Positions 55,693-64,000 of a DNA stretch of 64,000 nucleotides are shown piece by piece. A model generated the notes under the pieces. That model worked only from the letters and a program-made list of their open reading frames with translations, was not told the origin of the DNA and did not search any database. Position numbers and translations under genes: made by a program. Positions within the stretch are counted from its first letter, which is position 1, and the number at the start of each line of letters is the position of its first letter. Location of the stretch: contig KE356560.1 of the NCBI GenBank assembly GCA_000415965.1, positions 3,280,201-3,344,200 on the forward strand. Direction: 5' to 3'. The stretch is from Haloquadratum walsbyi J07HQW1. GTDB lineage: Archaea; Halobacteriota; Halobacteria; Halobacteriales; Haloferacaceae.

Positions 55693-55911
55693 TTGCTGAT
55701 TGTTCGATTCTCGACATCTCACTCCGTGTGTTTTACTCTAAGCCCGGGCACAGTGACAGAGTTTCACTCCAACTCCGGCGGCGTCTGCCGGACTCTCCGG
55801 GACACCAGCAACATCGAAGATATGAGCCAGATGTTCGGTATGGCTGAGTCGTTCGATCGGGATATCAGTGCATGCTGCGTTGAACACCGTGTTTCTTTCC
55901 GAGACCTGTGA
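55693..55911 (+). pseudogene. Fragment of a BspA-type (DUF285) surface-repeat protein
   Basis: A 72-codon frame with TVTEFHSNSGGVCRTLRDTS followed by NIEDMSQMFGMAESFDRDIS and CCVE. The DMSxMFxxAxSFDxDIS pattern is the repeat of BspA/DUF285 surface proteins (seen in haloarchaeal secreted proteins). Only one repeat remains and no signal peptide is present. Part of the decayed tract. Confidence 0.45.
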
Positions 55912-56075
55912 TTGAGAGACACGTGTGTGAGTGTGTTATTTGTTCAGACAAATTTGGGAGTCATTCAATATCCGCGAAACCGATCACACCTAAGACGTCT
56001 CGCCTCAGATACTGCGACGGTCGTAACTGCCGCCGCGCGAGAGAGCAATTCCCTTTAGACAGTAACTGCTCGTTC

Positions 56076-56310
56076 GTGAGCGACTGTCAAGCGCACCGAA
56101 AGTTTCTTACGGCACTTGATGTCGCTGGGACCCCAATCATTGCAGGATGCCAGACCTCCGGAGACTCAGACACCCAGACATCAACCTCTATCCCAGCCGA
56201 TACACCCACCTCGACACAAACAGAAACAGCAACACCTGAGCCAGACAGCCTTTTCGAAGATATGTCGGCGTACGAGCAGCGGGTGAGGGATATCCTGGAG
56301 AGAGGACATC
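56076..56310 (+). pseudogene. Lipoprotein N-terminal fragment
   Basis: From a GTG at 56076 the frame reads HRKFLTALDVAGTPIIAGC, a lipoprotein signal with lipobox Cys at 56148-56150, then a Thr/Ser/Pro-rich linker typical of haloarchaeal surface lipoproteins and SLFEDMSAYEQRVRDILERG. Beyond about 56310 the frame runs antisense through another lipoprotein signal and no longer looks coding. The gene has lost its body. Confidence 0.45.
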
Positions 56311-56320
56311 AACGAGAACG

Positions 56321-56419
56321 TCAGAAGGGGCGTTCAAGATTACAACCGCATATCGTGGCGATGCCAGCGACTCCGATACCACAGAGAAATCGTCTCCGCT
56401 CTATAGTGAACCTATCCAC
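56321..56419 (-). pseudogene. Short lipoprotein signal fragment on the opposite strand
   Basis: From GTG at 56419 the minus strand reads VDRFTIERRRFLCGIGVAGI, ATICGC: twin arginines, a hydrophobic core and a Cys lipobox, followed by a stop after 32 codons. It faces the plus-strand lipoprotein fragment, suggesting that two lipoprotein genes were joined head to head by a deletion. It may be coincidence, but the pattern is very specific. Confidence 0.35.
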
Positions 56420-56769
56420 AGAGAAATAAGATTCATAATGACAGGTAAAATATATTTGATATTGTAGCAATCGCCACTTTCCGCTATACAGGTCGGTCTC
56501 GCTACTGCATACGCGCCTTGCATCTTGCACGCCAACGAGCAACAATATCGCTCATCTGACTGTTGTTTCACCACGTTAGGCAATATCCTTGTTTGAATGA
56601 CAAGCGGCAGGTGTCTCCCGTGATTGTGCCGGGTGATATGCGCACGACTACTGTGGTAGTCTATCTGACTGCGGGAACTTATGAGGCGACAGTATGATTT
56701 CATATACACAGGATGTGATAGAACGGTTGTCACACCAGTTCTTCAACCATTCATTGCCCAGTGTAATTC

Positions 56770-56976
56770 CTACATAGCCGAAGAACGCTGATACAGAAGA
56801 TACGTTCCGCTACCGAGACAGATTGTGGCGATAAGCAACAATCCACCGCTGATGACATCCCTCAACGTGCCTGAAACTCCGGAGTTTTCAATTATGTTGA
56901 AATCCCGCTGGGGAGCTCTTAATCTCACCGGTCGGATCACTCCCGTAGTTTGTCCGGACGCTCTCGATATATGCAT
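56770..56976 (-). CDS. Possible small single-helix membrane protein
   Basis: A 68-codon frame with one good membrane helix near the C-terminus (DVISGGLLLIATICLGSGTY) and a basic N-terminal half. I recognise no family. It sits in a tract of gene debris, so it could be a surviving small gene or part of a lost one. The flanking 56430-56769 and 56977-57170 contain nothing I can identify except a GTTGGA hexamer repeat near 57108-57140. Confidence 0.25.
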   Translation of the reverse strand: MHISRASGQTTGVIRPVRLRAPQRDFNIIENSGVSGTLRDVISGGLLLIATICLGSGTYLLYQRSSAM

Positions 56977-57170
56977 GTATCTGTGAGGTCAGTGCCGCAT
57001 TACAGTCCAAACATAAATATTATAGTATCTTTCGAAGAACAGTCAGCGCTGAGTCAGAATACTTGCTCCACCGATTGTGATTGTTGAGTAATTTGACCGG
57101 TCAAGTTAGAGTTGGAGTTGGAGTTAGAGGTGGAGGTGGATGATGAACAGTGCATCTCGGTTTCAACTAA

Positions 57171-57278
57171 CAGTTGTTGGGACTGTAAGTTCCTTCTGCG
57201 ACATGGAACGCGCAAAATAGCGCTCCAACTCAACTGAGTGTGGCTTCGGAGAGAAACAGTGGTCATATTCCCAACGAT
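57171..57278. repeat. MITE-like element, diverged copy 2
   Basis: It begins CAGTTGTTGG and ends TTCCCAACGAT, matching the ends of the repeat at 40446-40562 in the same order. The inner palindrome is degenerate (GGAACGC...GCGCTCC), and GGCTTCGGAGAGAAACAGTG (57243-57262) parallels GTTCGGAGAGACACAATGGT at 40526-40545. At 108 bp it has lost about 9 bp. Two related copies in one window support a dispersed miniature element. Confidence 0.5.
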
Positions 57279-57354
57279 AGGGATAGCCCAAGCTCCGACA
57301 GATTCGTCTTGTCACCTGCGGAGGTTGCATGATCAAAAAGTTCCATCGCGGTGA

Positions 57355-58992
57355 TTATGCAATCACATCGACGACAGATTCATCATCAATAACAAGATTG
57401 TATGCATCCTCATCATCATTCCACAGACAAAGGACGTTTTCGAAAGCGAGAACAGCACCATATTCCGCGGTCAAAAGTGATTCCGTGAGAGTGTCTTCAA
57501 CTGTTATAACCGCATAATTGTCAGTTGTTTGACTCCCATCACCGATTTTAAACACAGGATTGTCATTATTATGGGAAGGTTGTGCGTTCGAATAGCCTTG
57601 CCCGCGTCTGTGTTGATTTAATTTCTGCGTGGGTGATGTAGTAAGGTCATGGCTCAGTTTTACGCCAAGAAGGTCGATGCGGTTTGTGACGTGTGTCTCC
57701 ATCGCTTCCATCGCAGCGTGTCGTCGAGGGTTGGCAGAGACGGGCGCCCGGGTAGTCCCATCTCGTCGGATAATTGTATATGAGAACTGGACAGTCTCAT
57801 TGCGGAATGTGCCGTCACCAGCGGCTTCTGAGTTGTTGTGTGTCTGCTCAGACGTTGCCATCTCAGATTCACCCGCTTCTCGTGGCGCATCATCAAGTCG
57901 CTGTTGAGTCGGTGGCGCTGTAATCATCGGTCGACGGTCGAATGACCATCCACGGTCTGCTGGGGTTTTCTCAGACCATAATCGAAGTGTGGGCGCATAA
58001 ACTGTCGCGTCGATTCTTTGATCAGGCGTTTCAACCGTTGATAAATCACTCACTATGTCAGATGGAATCTGCTGATCCTCATGCCCAAAAGGAGGCTCTG
58101 TGGATACATCACCGGTTAACATTCGCTCGATAGCTCGAAGCCGAATACTGGTATGTTTATCAGCTGGAGCAAGTCCGATAAATGACCCATCAGTCGCGAC
58201 TGCAGACAAATACTGTTTGGCAACGACAGAAGGGTCATTGAGTTCACTCAAAACGTTTGCACAAAGAACCAAGTCGAATGGACGTTCATTATCTGCGGAC
58301 CCAATACGGGTAGGATCAAATGATTCCGCAGATTCGTGATGGATTGTTGTTCGGAAATTCCGTCGAGTTTCTGCGAGGATATCGGTAAGAATGTTGACTC
58401 CCGCAGACGGTTCGACAGCGTGATACTCGACGAGGCTGCTCTCCGGGAGATAATCGTGAATGCCAACTGCCGGTCCGCCGACTCCCGCCCCAACATCAAG
58501 AATTCGGAGGGTTTCTGAGAGACATCCCTGTTCGAGTAAGTCATCAAGAACGTATCCAATTGCCGCATAATAATCGGCAAAGTGATAGATCGCATATCCA
58601 AGCGCAACAGTTTGATCATATTCGACAGGGTTTTGCTGATAATAATCTCTCTTGAGTCGGCGGATTGTTGACCGTAGCATCGCGCCAGAGTCACCATGAT
58701 ACCATTCAGGACCAAATCGCTCGACAAGATGATCAGCAATCACGTCATCATACCGACGAGGAAGCATATCTGGTTGCCACATCGGATCCGGAATCGGATC
58801 TGTCGAGGCAGGCACGAACGTTCCATCAGCTCGTTCCCTCAATCCAAGCTCAAATGCCTCCTCACGAAGGGTTTCACGAACAACTGCTGGATGTGGTTGA
58901 TCTTCAATATATTCATAAATCTCATCTGGATCGATTGGACGGACATTACGAAGATATTTTGCGTTCGTCCGGACAGCTTCACGATCAATCAT
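57355..58992 (-). CDS. Rsm22-like SAM-dependent methyltransferase
   Basis: A 545-residue protein with an N-terminal helical domain (REAVRTNAKYLRNVRPIDPD; RRLKRDYYQQNPVEYDQTVA) and a Rossmann methyltransferase domain: ILDVGAGVGGPAVGIHDYLP (SAM motif I), VEYHAVEPSAG and FDLVLCANVLSELNDP (motif IV-like). This is the layout of Rsm22 proteins, linked in mitochondria to small ribosomal subunit assembly. The C-terminal 200 residues include a Ser/Gln/His-rich linker and a compact domain. The iron-sulfur Cys cluster reported for eukaryotic Rsm22 is not evident. Its ATG overlaps the tyrA stop by 4 nt (ATGA). Confidence 0.8.
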   Translation of the reverse strand: MIDREAVRTNAKYLRNVRPIDPDEIYEYIEDQPHPAVVRETLREEAFELGLRERADGTFVPASTDPIPDPMWQPDMLPRRYDDVIADHLVERFGPEWYHGDSGAMLRSTIRRLKRDYYQQNPVEYDQTVALGYAIYHFADYYAAIGYVLDDLLEQGCLSETLRILDVGAGVGGPAVGIHDYLPESSLVEYHAVEPSAGVNILTDILAETRRNFRTTIHHESAESFDPTRIGSADNERPFDLVLCANVLSELNDPSVVAKQYLSAVATDGSFIGLAPADKHTSIRLRAIERMLTGDVSTEPPFGHEDQQIPSDIVSDLSTVETPDQRIDATVYAPTLRLWSEKTPADRGWSFDRRPMITAPPTQQRLDDAPREAGESEMATSEQTHNNSEAAGDGTFRNETVQFSYTIIRRDGTTRAPVSANPRRHAAMEAMETHVTNRIDLLGVKLSHDLTTSPTQKLNQHRRGQGYSNAQPSHNNDNPVFKIGDGSQTTDNYAVITVEDTLTESLLTAEYGAVLAFENVLCLWNDDEDAYNLVIDDESVVDVIA

Positions 58993-59759
58993 GTGTGGTT
59001 ACTTGCCTCAATATATAGCTGATTAAAGGTTTCAGGATCGGCATCAGCAAGCCGACGAGCGGCTGATGCAACCTTATCAGCGCCCTGAAATGTTGTCTGT
59101 ATCTCTTGATATACACGGGGTGTCCCATTAGTCACAGTCGCAACGATATCATCAAGCGCGCGTGAAACAGGTGTTGCGAACTCATCGCGAACATCCGCAG
59201 CCGCAAGAGCGTATGCAAGCACAGCTGCATGTGCACTTGCTTGGACTGTCTGCATCGCTGTATCATGCTCACTTGGCGTGGTCTGAAAAACATGATTTCC
59301 CGTCTCGGTAATTGTGTCAATAACAGTGTCAGTGACCGGACCGGGGGCATCGGGAACAAAAGCGACGTTCCCTGGCGCGTTTGCAGCTGCGAACAGTGGG
59401 TGTAGACTATGACGTTCAAGATGTTGACAGTGTGTCTGCATTATCTCAACCGGAGTCTGCATCACTCCGGTGATATCAAAGATTGCTTGCTCCGCTCGGT
59501 CTGCGTAATTAATAATCGCGGACTCAATCGCGGTGATTGGAACAGCGAGACACACAGCTGAGAAGGTCGGTGTCGGTTCATCTGTAATAGCCTGAACAGT
59601 CCTATGAGATGAGCTACGGTCAGCATCCTGTTGAATTGTTTCGGCCGCTGCTACTGCGATTGCATCATCACGGTCGACAAAGGCGATATCAAAGGACCGG
59701 TGAAGTGTCTGGGCTATCCAGCGACCCATCTCACCAGCGCCGACCACGAGTACCTCCAT
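58989..59759 (-). CDS. tyrA: Prephenate dehydrogenase
   Basis: A 256-residue TyrA-type dehydrogenase, converting prephenate to 4-hydroxyphenylpyruvate for tyrosine synthesis. The NAD-binding motif is MEVLVVGAGEMGRWIAQTLH, then VCLAVPITAIESAI, FDITGVMQTPVEIMQ and the catalytic-region His in HSLHPLFAAANAPGN. The C-terminal helical domain is present. No chorismate mutase or ACT domain is fused. It is the upstream gene of an overlapping pair with the Rsm22-like methyltransferase, seen in other haloarchaea too. Confidence 0.88.
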   Translation of the reverse strand: MEVLVVGAGEMGRWIAQTLHRSFDIAFVDRDDAIAVAAAETIQQDADRSSSHRTVQAITDEPTPTFSAVCLAVPITAIESAIINYADRAEQAIFDITGVMQTPVEIMQTHCQHLERHSLHPLFAAANAPGNVAFVPDAPGPVTDTVIDTITETGNHVFQTTPSEHDTAMQTVQASAHAAVLAYALAAADVRDEFATPVSRALDDIVATVTNGTPRVYQEIQTTFQGADKVASAARRLADADPETFNQLYIEASNHT

Positions 59760-60536
59760 TGGTATTAATTATGCATCGCTGCTGTCAAAAACAGTTCGAT
59801 GAGTCGGGGTGATGAGGTGAACCATGAGACGACGGCGCGGACTCAGCTGATACAAGCGTCTGCATCTATCACCAGCATGTCTATATATGCGTGATCATCG
59901 TCTAAGCAGAGTCAATATCGAAGTGAATATCATATACTCTCCTACTCTTGTCAGCTATCAGATAGTTTTTCTTCAGTGAGAGGCTTCGACGGGGGTCTTA
60001 AAGCACTCTGACTGTATGATAACAAAGACCGAGACAGAGACGCGAACTTACATGCAGTTATCTGTGATCCGTGATGTATTGCATGTTGTGGGGTATGCAG
60101 TATGGAATGAAATATCCATAGCCTATTTCGACTCGCTCTTCGAGATGTTTCCGGTTTCTGCGGAAATTAAGATTGAGTTTTCTTTTTTTACGAAACGACA
60201 AAAGCGGAATCTTATGAGCGTCTATCCTGGAAGAATACGCTGTGTCATCATGAATTAACAGAGTGACCACTTGAGTGGATATCCATCTATTGAGTTTGGG
60301 TGTCGGGTTTTGTTCTGCTCGAAATCTACTTGATGCCTTGACGACGAACGGATGTGGCATGATGAGGTAGATTATTGGATGCAAAACCGAAGAGAGCGTT
60401 TCAGGGATTGGATGTACTCCCGTGGATACCGCTAACGCAGACTTATATTACTTATTAACTGGTCACATGTCAGGCTTCACCTCTTTGATGCAGAGAGGAG
60501 CCCCGATTTGATGTTAAGTTAGATACTTCGAGTGAA
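59760..60536. other. Long intergenic region without a recognised gene
   Basis: About 775 bp upstream of tyrA and downstream of the peptidase gene. Frames up to 108 codons occur on both strands but overlap each other and have no family resemblance. No hairpin-ended element or tRNA was found. It may be decayed sequence. Confidence 0.4.
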
Positions 60537-61781
60537 CTACTGCGCTTCAAGTGGTGTGATCGGATACGTTGTCAAGTTCTCCACACCAGAGTCAGTCACA
60601 ACGACGAGATCCTCGATTCGAAGTCCCCCAACAGCAGGGTCGTATACCCCTGGTTCCACAGTAATCACATGCCCCGGTTTAAGCTCACCGCCATCAGGAC
60701 TCACACGTGGGAGTTCATGAACATCTAATCCGACTCCATGACCTGTCGAGTGAATAAAGCCAGTCTCTGCGGTAGGGTCGGATCGAAGTGTAGATATCTC
60801 AGCATCTTCGTATATGTCACAGACGACATCGTGGACTGATTCACCAGTGATACCAGGTTCAATCGCATCGATTGCCGCTGTGAGTGCAGTTTGGGTGAGT
60901 TCAAACCAGTCACTGAGTGTCTCATCAGGGGTCCCTTTGAGAAATGTCCGAGTCATATCCGCATGATAATGCGTCTGTTTTGATTGTGGGAAGATGTCGA
61001 CAACAATTGGCTCATCGACAGAGAGTGGTCCGTGACCACGGTTATGTGGATCGGCTGCATCGGAACCGCAGGCAACAATCGTCTCATCAAGCGCACACCC
61101 ATGTCGTAGTAGCGTTGTTTCAATCGCCTGTTTTATTCGTTCACTCGTGAGTATCTCATTATCGTAATAAAGGGTCCCATCAGTGACAGTTGCTGAGTCA
61201 ATAATTGTCGCTGCGGTTTCCATCGCTGCCTCATTTGCTTTTTGTGCGTCTCGAATATGCTCAATCTCTGTTTCCGTTTTTTCTGCCCGAATTGTTGTGA
61301 CCACATCATCGGTCTCAGCACTCACTGAAAGGTCATGTTCACGAAGCTTATCTGCGGGTCCAAGTGGAAAACGCTCTGGCGTCACAACATGTGTTACATC
61401 GTGGTCTTGAAGCCACTGTGCGGTCACACGTGCTTTCGCGGTCGGTGCATCACAGTCACTCACAATCGACCGATAATCGTAATCTGCAAGCCGGGAGACG
61501 CTGTCTGCTCGACTCTCTGTCTGCGCTCTTCCATACTCTAATGCAGAAACAAGAAGTGCCGTTTTTTCAGGTGTGTAAACCGTCATAAATGGGTCGGGCG
61601 CGTCGAATCCAGAGAGATACCGCTGTGTGGAACTTGACCCATCCGCGTCAACGAGATAGCCATCAACATTCATATTCTCAAGGTATGTGTCGAGATCTGA
61701 GAAGTCTGGCTGTGGAGTGAGACCTGTGTTTGTACTGGAGTTGTCGTTCGAATTTGAATCTGAGTCTGAATCTATATTCAT
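60537..61781 (-). CDS. M24 family metallopeptidase (Xaa-Pro dipeptidase/aminopeptidase type)
   Basis: A 414-residue peptidase with the creatinase N-terminal domain and pita-bread catalytic domain. The metal ligands are recognisable: VVDIFPQSK and HYHADMTRTFLKG (first two Asp), HSTGHGVGLDVHELPRVSP (His and substrate His), ITVEPGVYDP (Glu) and GGLRIEDLVVVTD (Glu). The N-terminal 30 residues are a Ser/Asp/Asn-rich acidic extension. It cleaves N-terminal residues before proline, or proline dipeptides. Single gene; start at ATG 61781. Confidence 0.9.
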   Translation of the reverse strand: MNIDSDSDSNSNDNSSTNTGLTPQPDFSDLDTYLENMNVDGYLVDADGSSSTQRYLSGFDAPDPFMTVYTPEKTALLVSALEYGRAQTESRADSVSRLADYDYRSIVSDCDAPTAKARVTAQWLQDHDVTHVVTPERFPLGPADKLREHDLSVSAETDDVVTTIRAEKTETEIEHIRDAQKANEAAMETAATIIDSATVTDGTLYYDNEILTSERIKQAIETTLLRHGCALDETIVACGSDAADPHNRGHGPLSVDEPIVVDIFPQSKQTHYHADMTRTFLKGTPDETLSDWFELTQTALTAAIDAIEPGITGESVHDVVCDIYEDAEISTLRSDPTAETGFIHSTGHGVGLDVHELPRVSPDGGELKPGHVITVEPGVYDPAVGGLRIEDLVVVTDSGVENLTTYPITPLEAQ

Positions 61782-62074
61782 ATGTATATGGGTCTGTGCG
61801 TACAGGGAACTACCGCGAGTGAACCAAGACGTATGGTCTTAGTTTACGCTGCAGCGATAAGAAAGTGCTGAGGGTGAATTTGTTAGCAACAGAATATACT
61901 GGTAGTTTCGGTTGCGAAATCCCGAATGCTGTGTAGATAATGAAGCGACAACAAGAGGGTCGCACGCGAGCATGCATGTGCTGTGGTTGTGATTATGCCT
62001 TATGGCTATGCTATCGACGACTATTGTATATCGGCATTCATACCGATAGGGGGTGATGACCGTACATGCAGATA

Positions 62075-62503
62075 TTATTTAAGCCGCTCCTGGAGGAACG
62101 ATGGATGCGCCGCAGTAACACCATCGACATCAAGGACTGACTCAGAAATGACATCTCCAAGTGCGTCACCATCTGGTGCTCGAACCTCTGCTATCAACAT
62201 GTGGTCGCCTGAGGATGTGTATAGCGACTCAATTGAATCGAGACGCTTCAAGCTTCGCGTGACCTCGACGTATCGCTCTGAGGCGACGTCAAGACCAACG
62301 AGTGCAATTGACGTTTCAGAGAGCTTCTTCGGGTCAACGTCTGCTGAGTATCCAACGATTACGCCCTCTTCTTCCATCTTTCGGATATATTTCCGGACCG
62401 TTGGCTTTGAGACGTCTGCTCGTTTGGCAATCTCCGCATATGATGCTTGTGCATCATCCTCGAGAACATCAAGGATACGACCCTCTGTTGATGTCACTTC
62501 CAT
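62075..62503 (-). CDS. Lrp/AsnC family transcriptional regulator
   Basis: A 142-residue regulator with an N-terminal winged helix (EGRILDVLEDDAQASYAEIA, KRADVSKPTVRKYIRKMEEE) and a C-terminal RAM domain (IALVGLDVASERYVEVTRSL, HMLIAEVRAPDGDALGDVI). It probably dimerises and responds to an amino acid or related metabolite. It lies 81 bp downstream of porB on the same strand and may regulate the oxidoreductase genes. Confidence 0.92.
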   Translation of the reverse strand: MEVTSTEGRILDVLEDDAQASYAEIAKRADVSKPTVRKYIRKMEEEGVIVGYSADVDPKKLSETSIALVGLDVASERYVEVTRSLKRLDSIESLYTSSGDHMLIAEVRAPDGDALGDVISESVLDVDGVTAAHPSFLQERLK

Positions 62504-62584
62504 ACATTCATACTTTGGTTGCTGAAAAAAATAACTTCCGAATCAAAAAACCAACGTCAGACTATCTGAACGACAGACAGCGAT

Positions 62585-63523
62585 TTACTTGTGCTTATCG
62601 AGGAATGTGTCGTACACTCGGTCCCATTCATAATCATCATCAAAGTATTTCTCTGCGAGTGGCTCCTCTGGTAGCTCTCCGATTTGCTTTTTCTCTTGCT
62701 GATATGATGGGCGTTTATTATCGACGTAGTATCGACCAGTGAGGACGGTGCCCTCGTGAAGTGCATTTTCAGTCTCAAACATCAGTTGTGAGGCAGTCGA
62801 ACGGTCCGTCACATCGACCTCATAGTCATCGGAGTCATTAATATCGATATATGGGACATACTGTTTTGCATCCTTATTCCACGTTGGGCACTGTGTCAAA
62901 AAGTCAATATGTGAGAATCCATCGTGCTCAATCGCTTCGACAATAATATCTCGAGCCTGATTCGGGTTGACTGCGGCAGTTCGAGCGACGTATGATGCAC
63001 CCGCGTTCAGAGCCATCGAGAGTGGGCGAATCGGGTCCTTCGCAGACCCGTGTGGCTGTGTTTTTGACTTATGTCCCTTTGGTGACGTCGGAGAAGTCTG
63101 TCCCTTCGTCAATCCAAAGATTTCGTTATTGAATACGATATATGTCATATCGTGATTTTCACGGGCGGTATGCATGAAGTGGTTACCGCCAATCCCATAT
63201 CCATCACCATCACCACCCGCAGCGACGATAGTGAGACCATCATTCGCCAGTTTTGCCGCTCGAGCGACTGGTAATGATCGCCCATGTATCGTATGGAACC
63301 CATAGCTCTCAAAATAACTATTCAATTTGCCTGAACAGCCAATTCCCGTACACACGAGAATTTCCTCAGGGGCGAGGCCAAGTTCTGCCGCAGCGCCTTT
63401 CAGCGCTTTGAGAACGCCAAAGTCACCACAGCCAGGACACCATGTTGCTTGGGGCTCAAGCCCAGGGGTATATTCATTGCGGTCATGCTCCTGCTCTTCA
63501 CCGATTGCACTAAATGCACTCAT
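62585..63523 (-). CDS. porB: 2-Oxoacid:ferredoxin oxidoreductase beta subunit, probably pyruvate type
   Basis: A 312-residue thiamine-diphosphate-binding subunit. The N-terminal QATWCPGCGDFGVLKALKGA carries two Cys of the iron-sulfur ligand set, CTGIGCSGKLN gives another, and IVAAGGDGDGYGIGGNHFMH is the thiamine diphosphate/Mg site. With PorA it oxidises a 2-oxoacid to acyl-CoA, reducing ferredoxin; haloarchaea use this instead of a dehydrogenase complex. The length and the N-terminal sequence match haloarchaeal pyruvate-type PorB rather than the shorter 2-oxoglutarate KorB, but this is from memory. Only 2 bp separate it from porA. Confidence 0.9.
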   Translation of the reverse strand: MSAFSAIGEEQEHDRNEYTPGLEPQATWCPGCGDFGVLKALKGAAAELGLAPEEILVCTGIGCSGKLNSYFESYGFHTIHGRSLPVARAAKLANDGLTIVAAGGDGDGYGIGGNHFMHTARENHDMTYIVFNNEIFGLTKGQTSPTSPKGHKSKTQPHGSAKDPIRPLSMALNAGASYVARTAAVNPNQARDIIVEAIEHDGFSHIDFLTQCPTWNKDAKQYVPYIDINDSDDYEVDVTDRSTASQLMFETENALHEGTVLTGRYYVDNKRPSYQQEKKQIGELPEEPLAEKYFDDDYEWDRVYDTFLDKHK

Positions 63524-63525
63524 AA

Positions 63526-64000
63526 TTAATCACTCGCTGCTGGAATATATTTCGTCTCGTGACCACGGGGGGTCCGATCCTCAACGATACTGTTAATGAA
63601 CCCATCGACAATTTCCGCGGGTTCAAACGGATTCCCATTATATTTGAGCAGACTCGACAGTCTGTCACCATACCGACCAAGTTCTTTTTGTGTCAGTCCA
63701 CGGAATTGTGCGGAGGCATTCATTTCAACGACTAACACCTCATCAACGCTTTCAATAAATGATGATACCTCTGTGACCGGATATGGAGCAAGCTCGGAAA
63801 CACCGAGCATCTTGACGCGATATCCTTCGGTATCAAGCTTATCGATTGCTTCTCTGACTGTTCCCTGTTGAGACCCAAATGTTAAAATCCCATATTGTGC
63901 CTCCGCTGGACCATAGTGGGTGTTTCGGGTCTGTCCATCGGTTTCGAGTTCCTCACGAATGGCTTCGAGTTTCTCCATCCGGCGGTCAACTTGGCTGACT
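63526..64000 (-). CDS. porA: 2-Oxoacid:ferredoxin oxidoreductase alpha subunit, 3' part only
   Basis: The frame enters from the right edge and gives the last 157 or so residues of the alpha subunit: YGILTFGSQQGTVREAIDKL, LGVSELAPYPVTEVSSFIES and VDEVLVVEMNASAQFRGLTQ, the C-terminal domain of the gamma-alpha fusion, ending in AASD. Most of the gene is outside the window. It is directly upstream of porB (2 bp gap), so both are one operon. Confidence 0.88.
   Translation of the reverse strand, partial: VSQVDRRMEKLEAIREELETDGQTRNTHYGPAEAQYGILTFGSQQGTVREAIDKLDTEGYRVKMLGVSELAPYPVTEVSSFIESVDEVLVVEMNASAQFRGLTQKELGRYGDRLSSLLKYNGNPFEPAEIVDGFINSIVEDRTPRGHETKYIPAASD

Noticed and set aside
59760..60536. 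Frames of 80 and 108 codons as possible genes
   Set aside because: They overlap on opposite strands, have no recognisable start signals or family, and lack the acidic composition of neighbouring proteins.

Overview
The window is an archaeal chromosome segment from an extreme halophile, most likely Haloquadratum walsbyi or a close relative. The proteins are strongly acidic, the base composition is only moderate in GC (unusually low for haloarchaea), and nearly every recognisable gene belongs to a haloarchaeal core family: archaeal SepF, HerA/NurA, S8e, archaeal DnaG, eIF5A, MptA, fused AhbA/AhbB, the DUF5815/DUF5778/DUF6149/DUF6293 families, PorA/PorB. Family names are from memory of protein sequences; no search was run.

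Layout. 1-1.0 kb: decayed sequence. 1.0-7.5 kb: sepF, herA and nurA; herA and nurA are separated by a small conserved gene and a broken TnpB (IS200/IS605, IS1341-type) element, and another TnpB tail lies just upstream of nurA. 7.6-11 kb: a HAD phosphatase, a conserved unknown, a phoU interrupted by an in-frame amber codon, and a divergent AbrB-PhoU regulator. 11-21.7 kb: S8e, a DUF2240 protein, a MITE-like inverted repeat, carB, membrane proteins, tRNA-Ile, fxsA, a DUF255 thioredoxin-fold protein, mptA. 21.8-28 kb: two flavoprotein oxidoreductases and conserved unknowns between palindrome-ended element remnants, one of which supplies the last codons of an oxidoreductase gene. 28-36.5 kb: thrB, pdxS, a CARF-like/HTH regulator, a DUF3311/sodium symporter pair, dnaG. 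36.6-40.3 kb: GNAT, DUF92 and two cis-prenyltransferase-family genes. 40.6-53 kb: a heme operon (ahbAB, precorrin-2 dehydrogenase, hemA), pterin dehydratase, a second HAD enzyme, two overlapping moeA paralogues, Hsp20, an ABC1 kinase, eIF5A and agmatinase. 53-57.3 kb: surE followed by about 3 kb of gene debris (regulator, recombinase and lipoprotein fragments and a second MITE copy). 57.4-64 kb: Rsm22-like methyltransferase with tyrA, an M24 peptidase, an Lrp regulator and porB/porA (porA cut by the window end).

The most interesting signal is the convergent pair of cis-prenyltransferase-family genes at 38.7-40.3 kb. One protein keeps the catalytic DGNRR motif but lacks the C-terminal RxG motif; the other lacks DGNRR but ends in RRFG. 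This is the division of labour of two-subunit cis-prenyltransferases (DHDDS/NgBR type). The divergent neighbour is a DUF92 membrane protein of the VTE6-like prenyl-phosphate kinase family, so the locus looks like a polyprenol/dolichol-phosphate module. Other points of interest are the two genes broken by single in-frame stops, the remnants around herA-nurA, a dispersed MITE pair, and the eIF5A-agmatinase pairing that fits archaeal hypusine biosynthesis.
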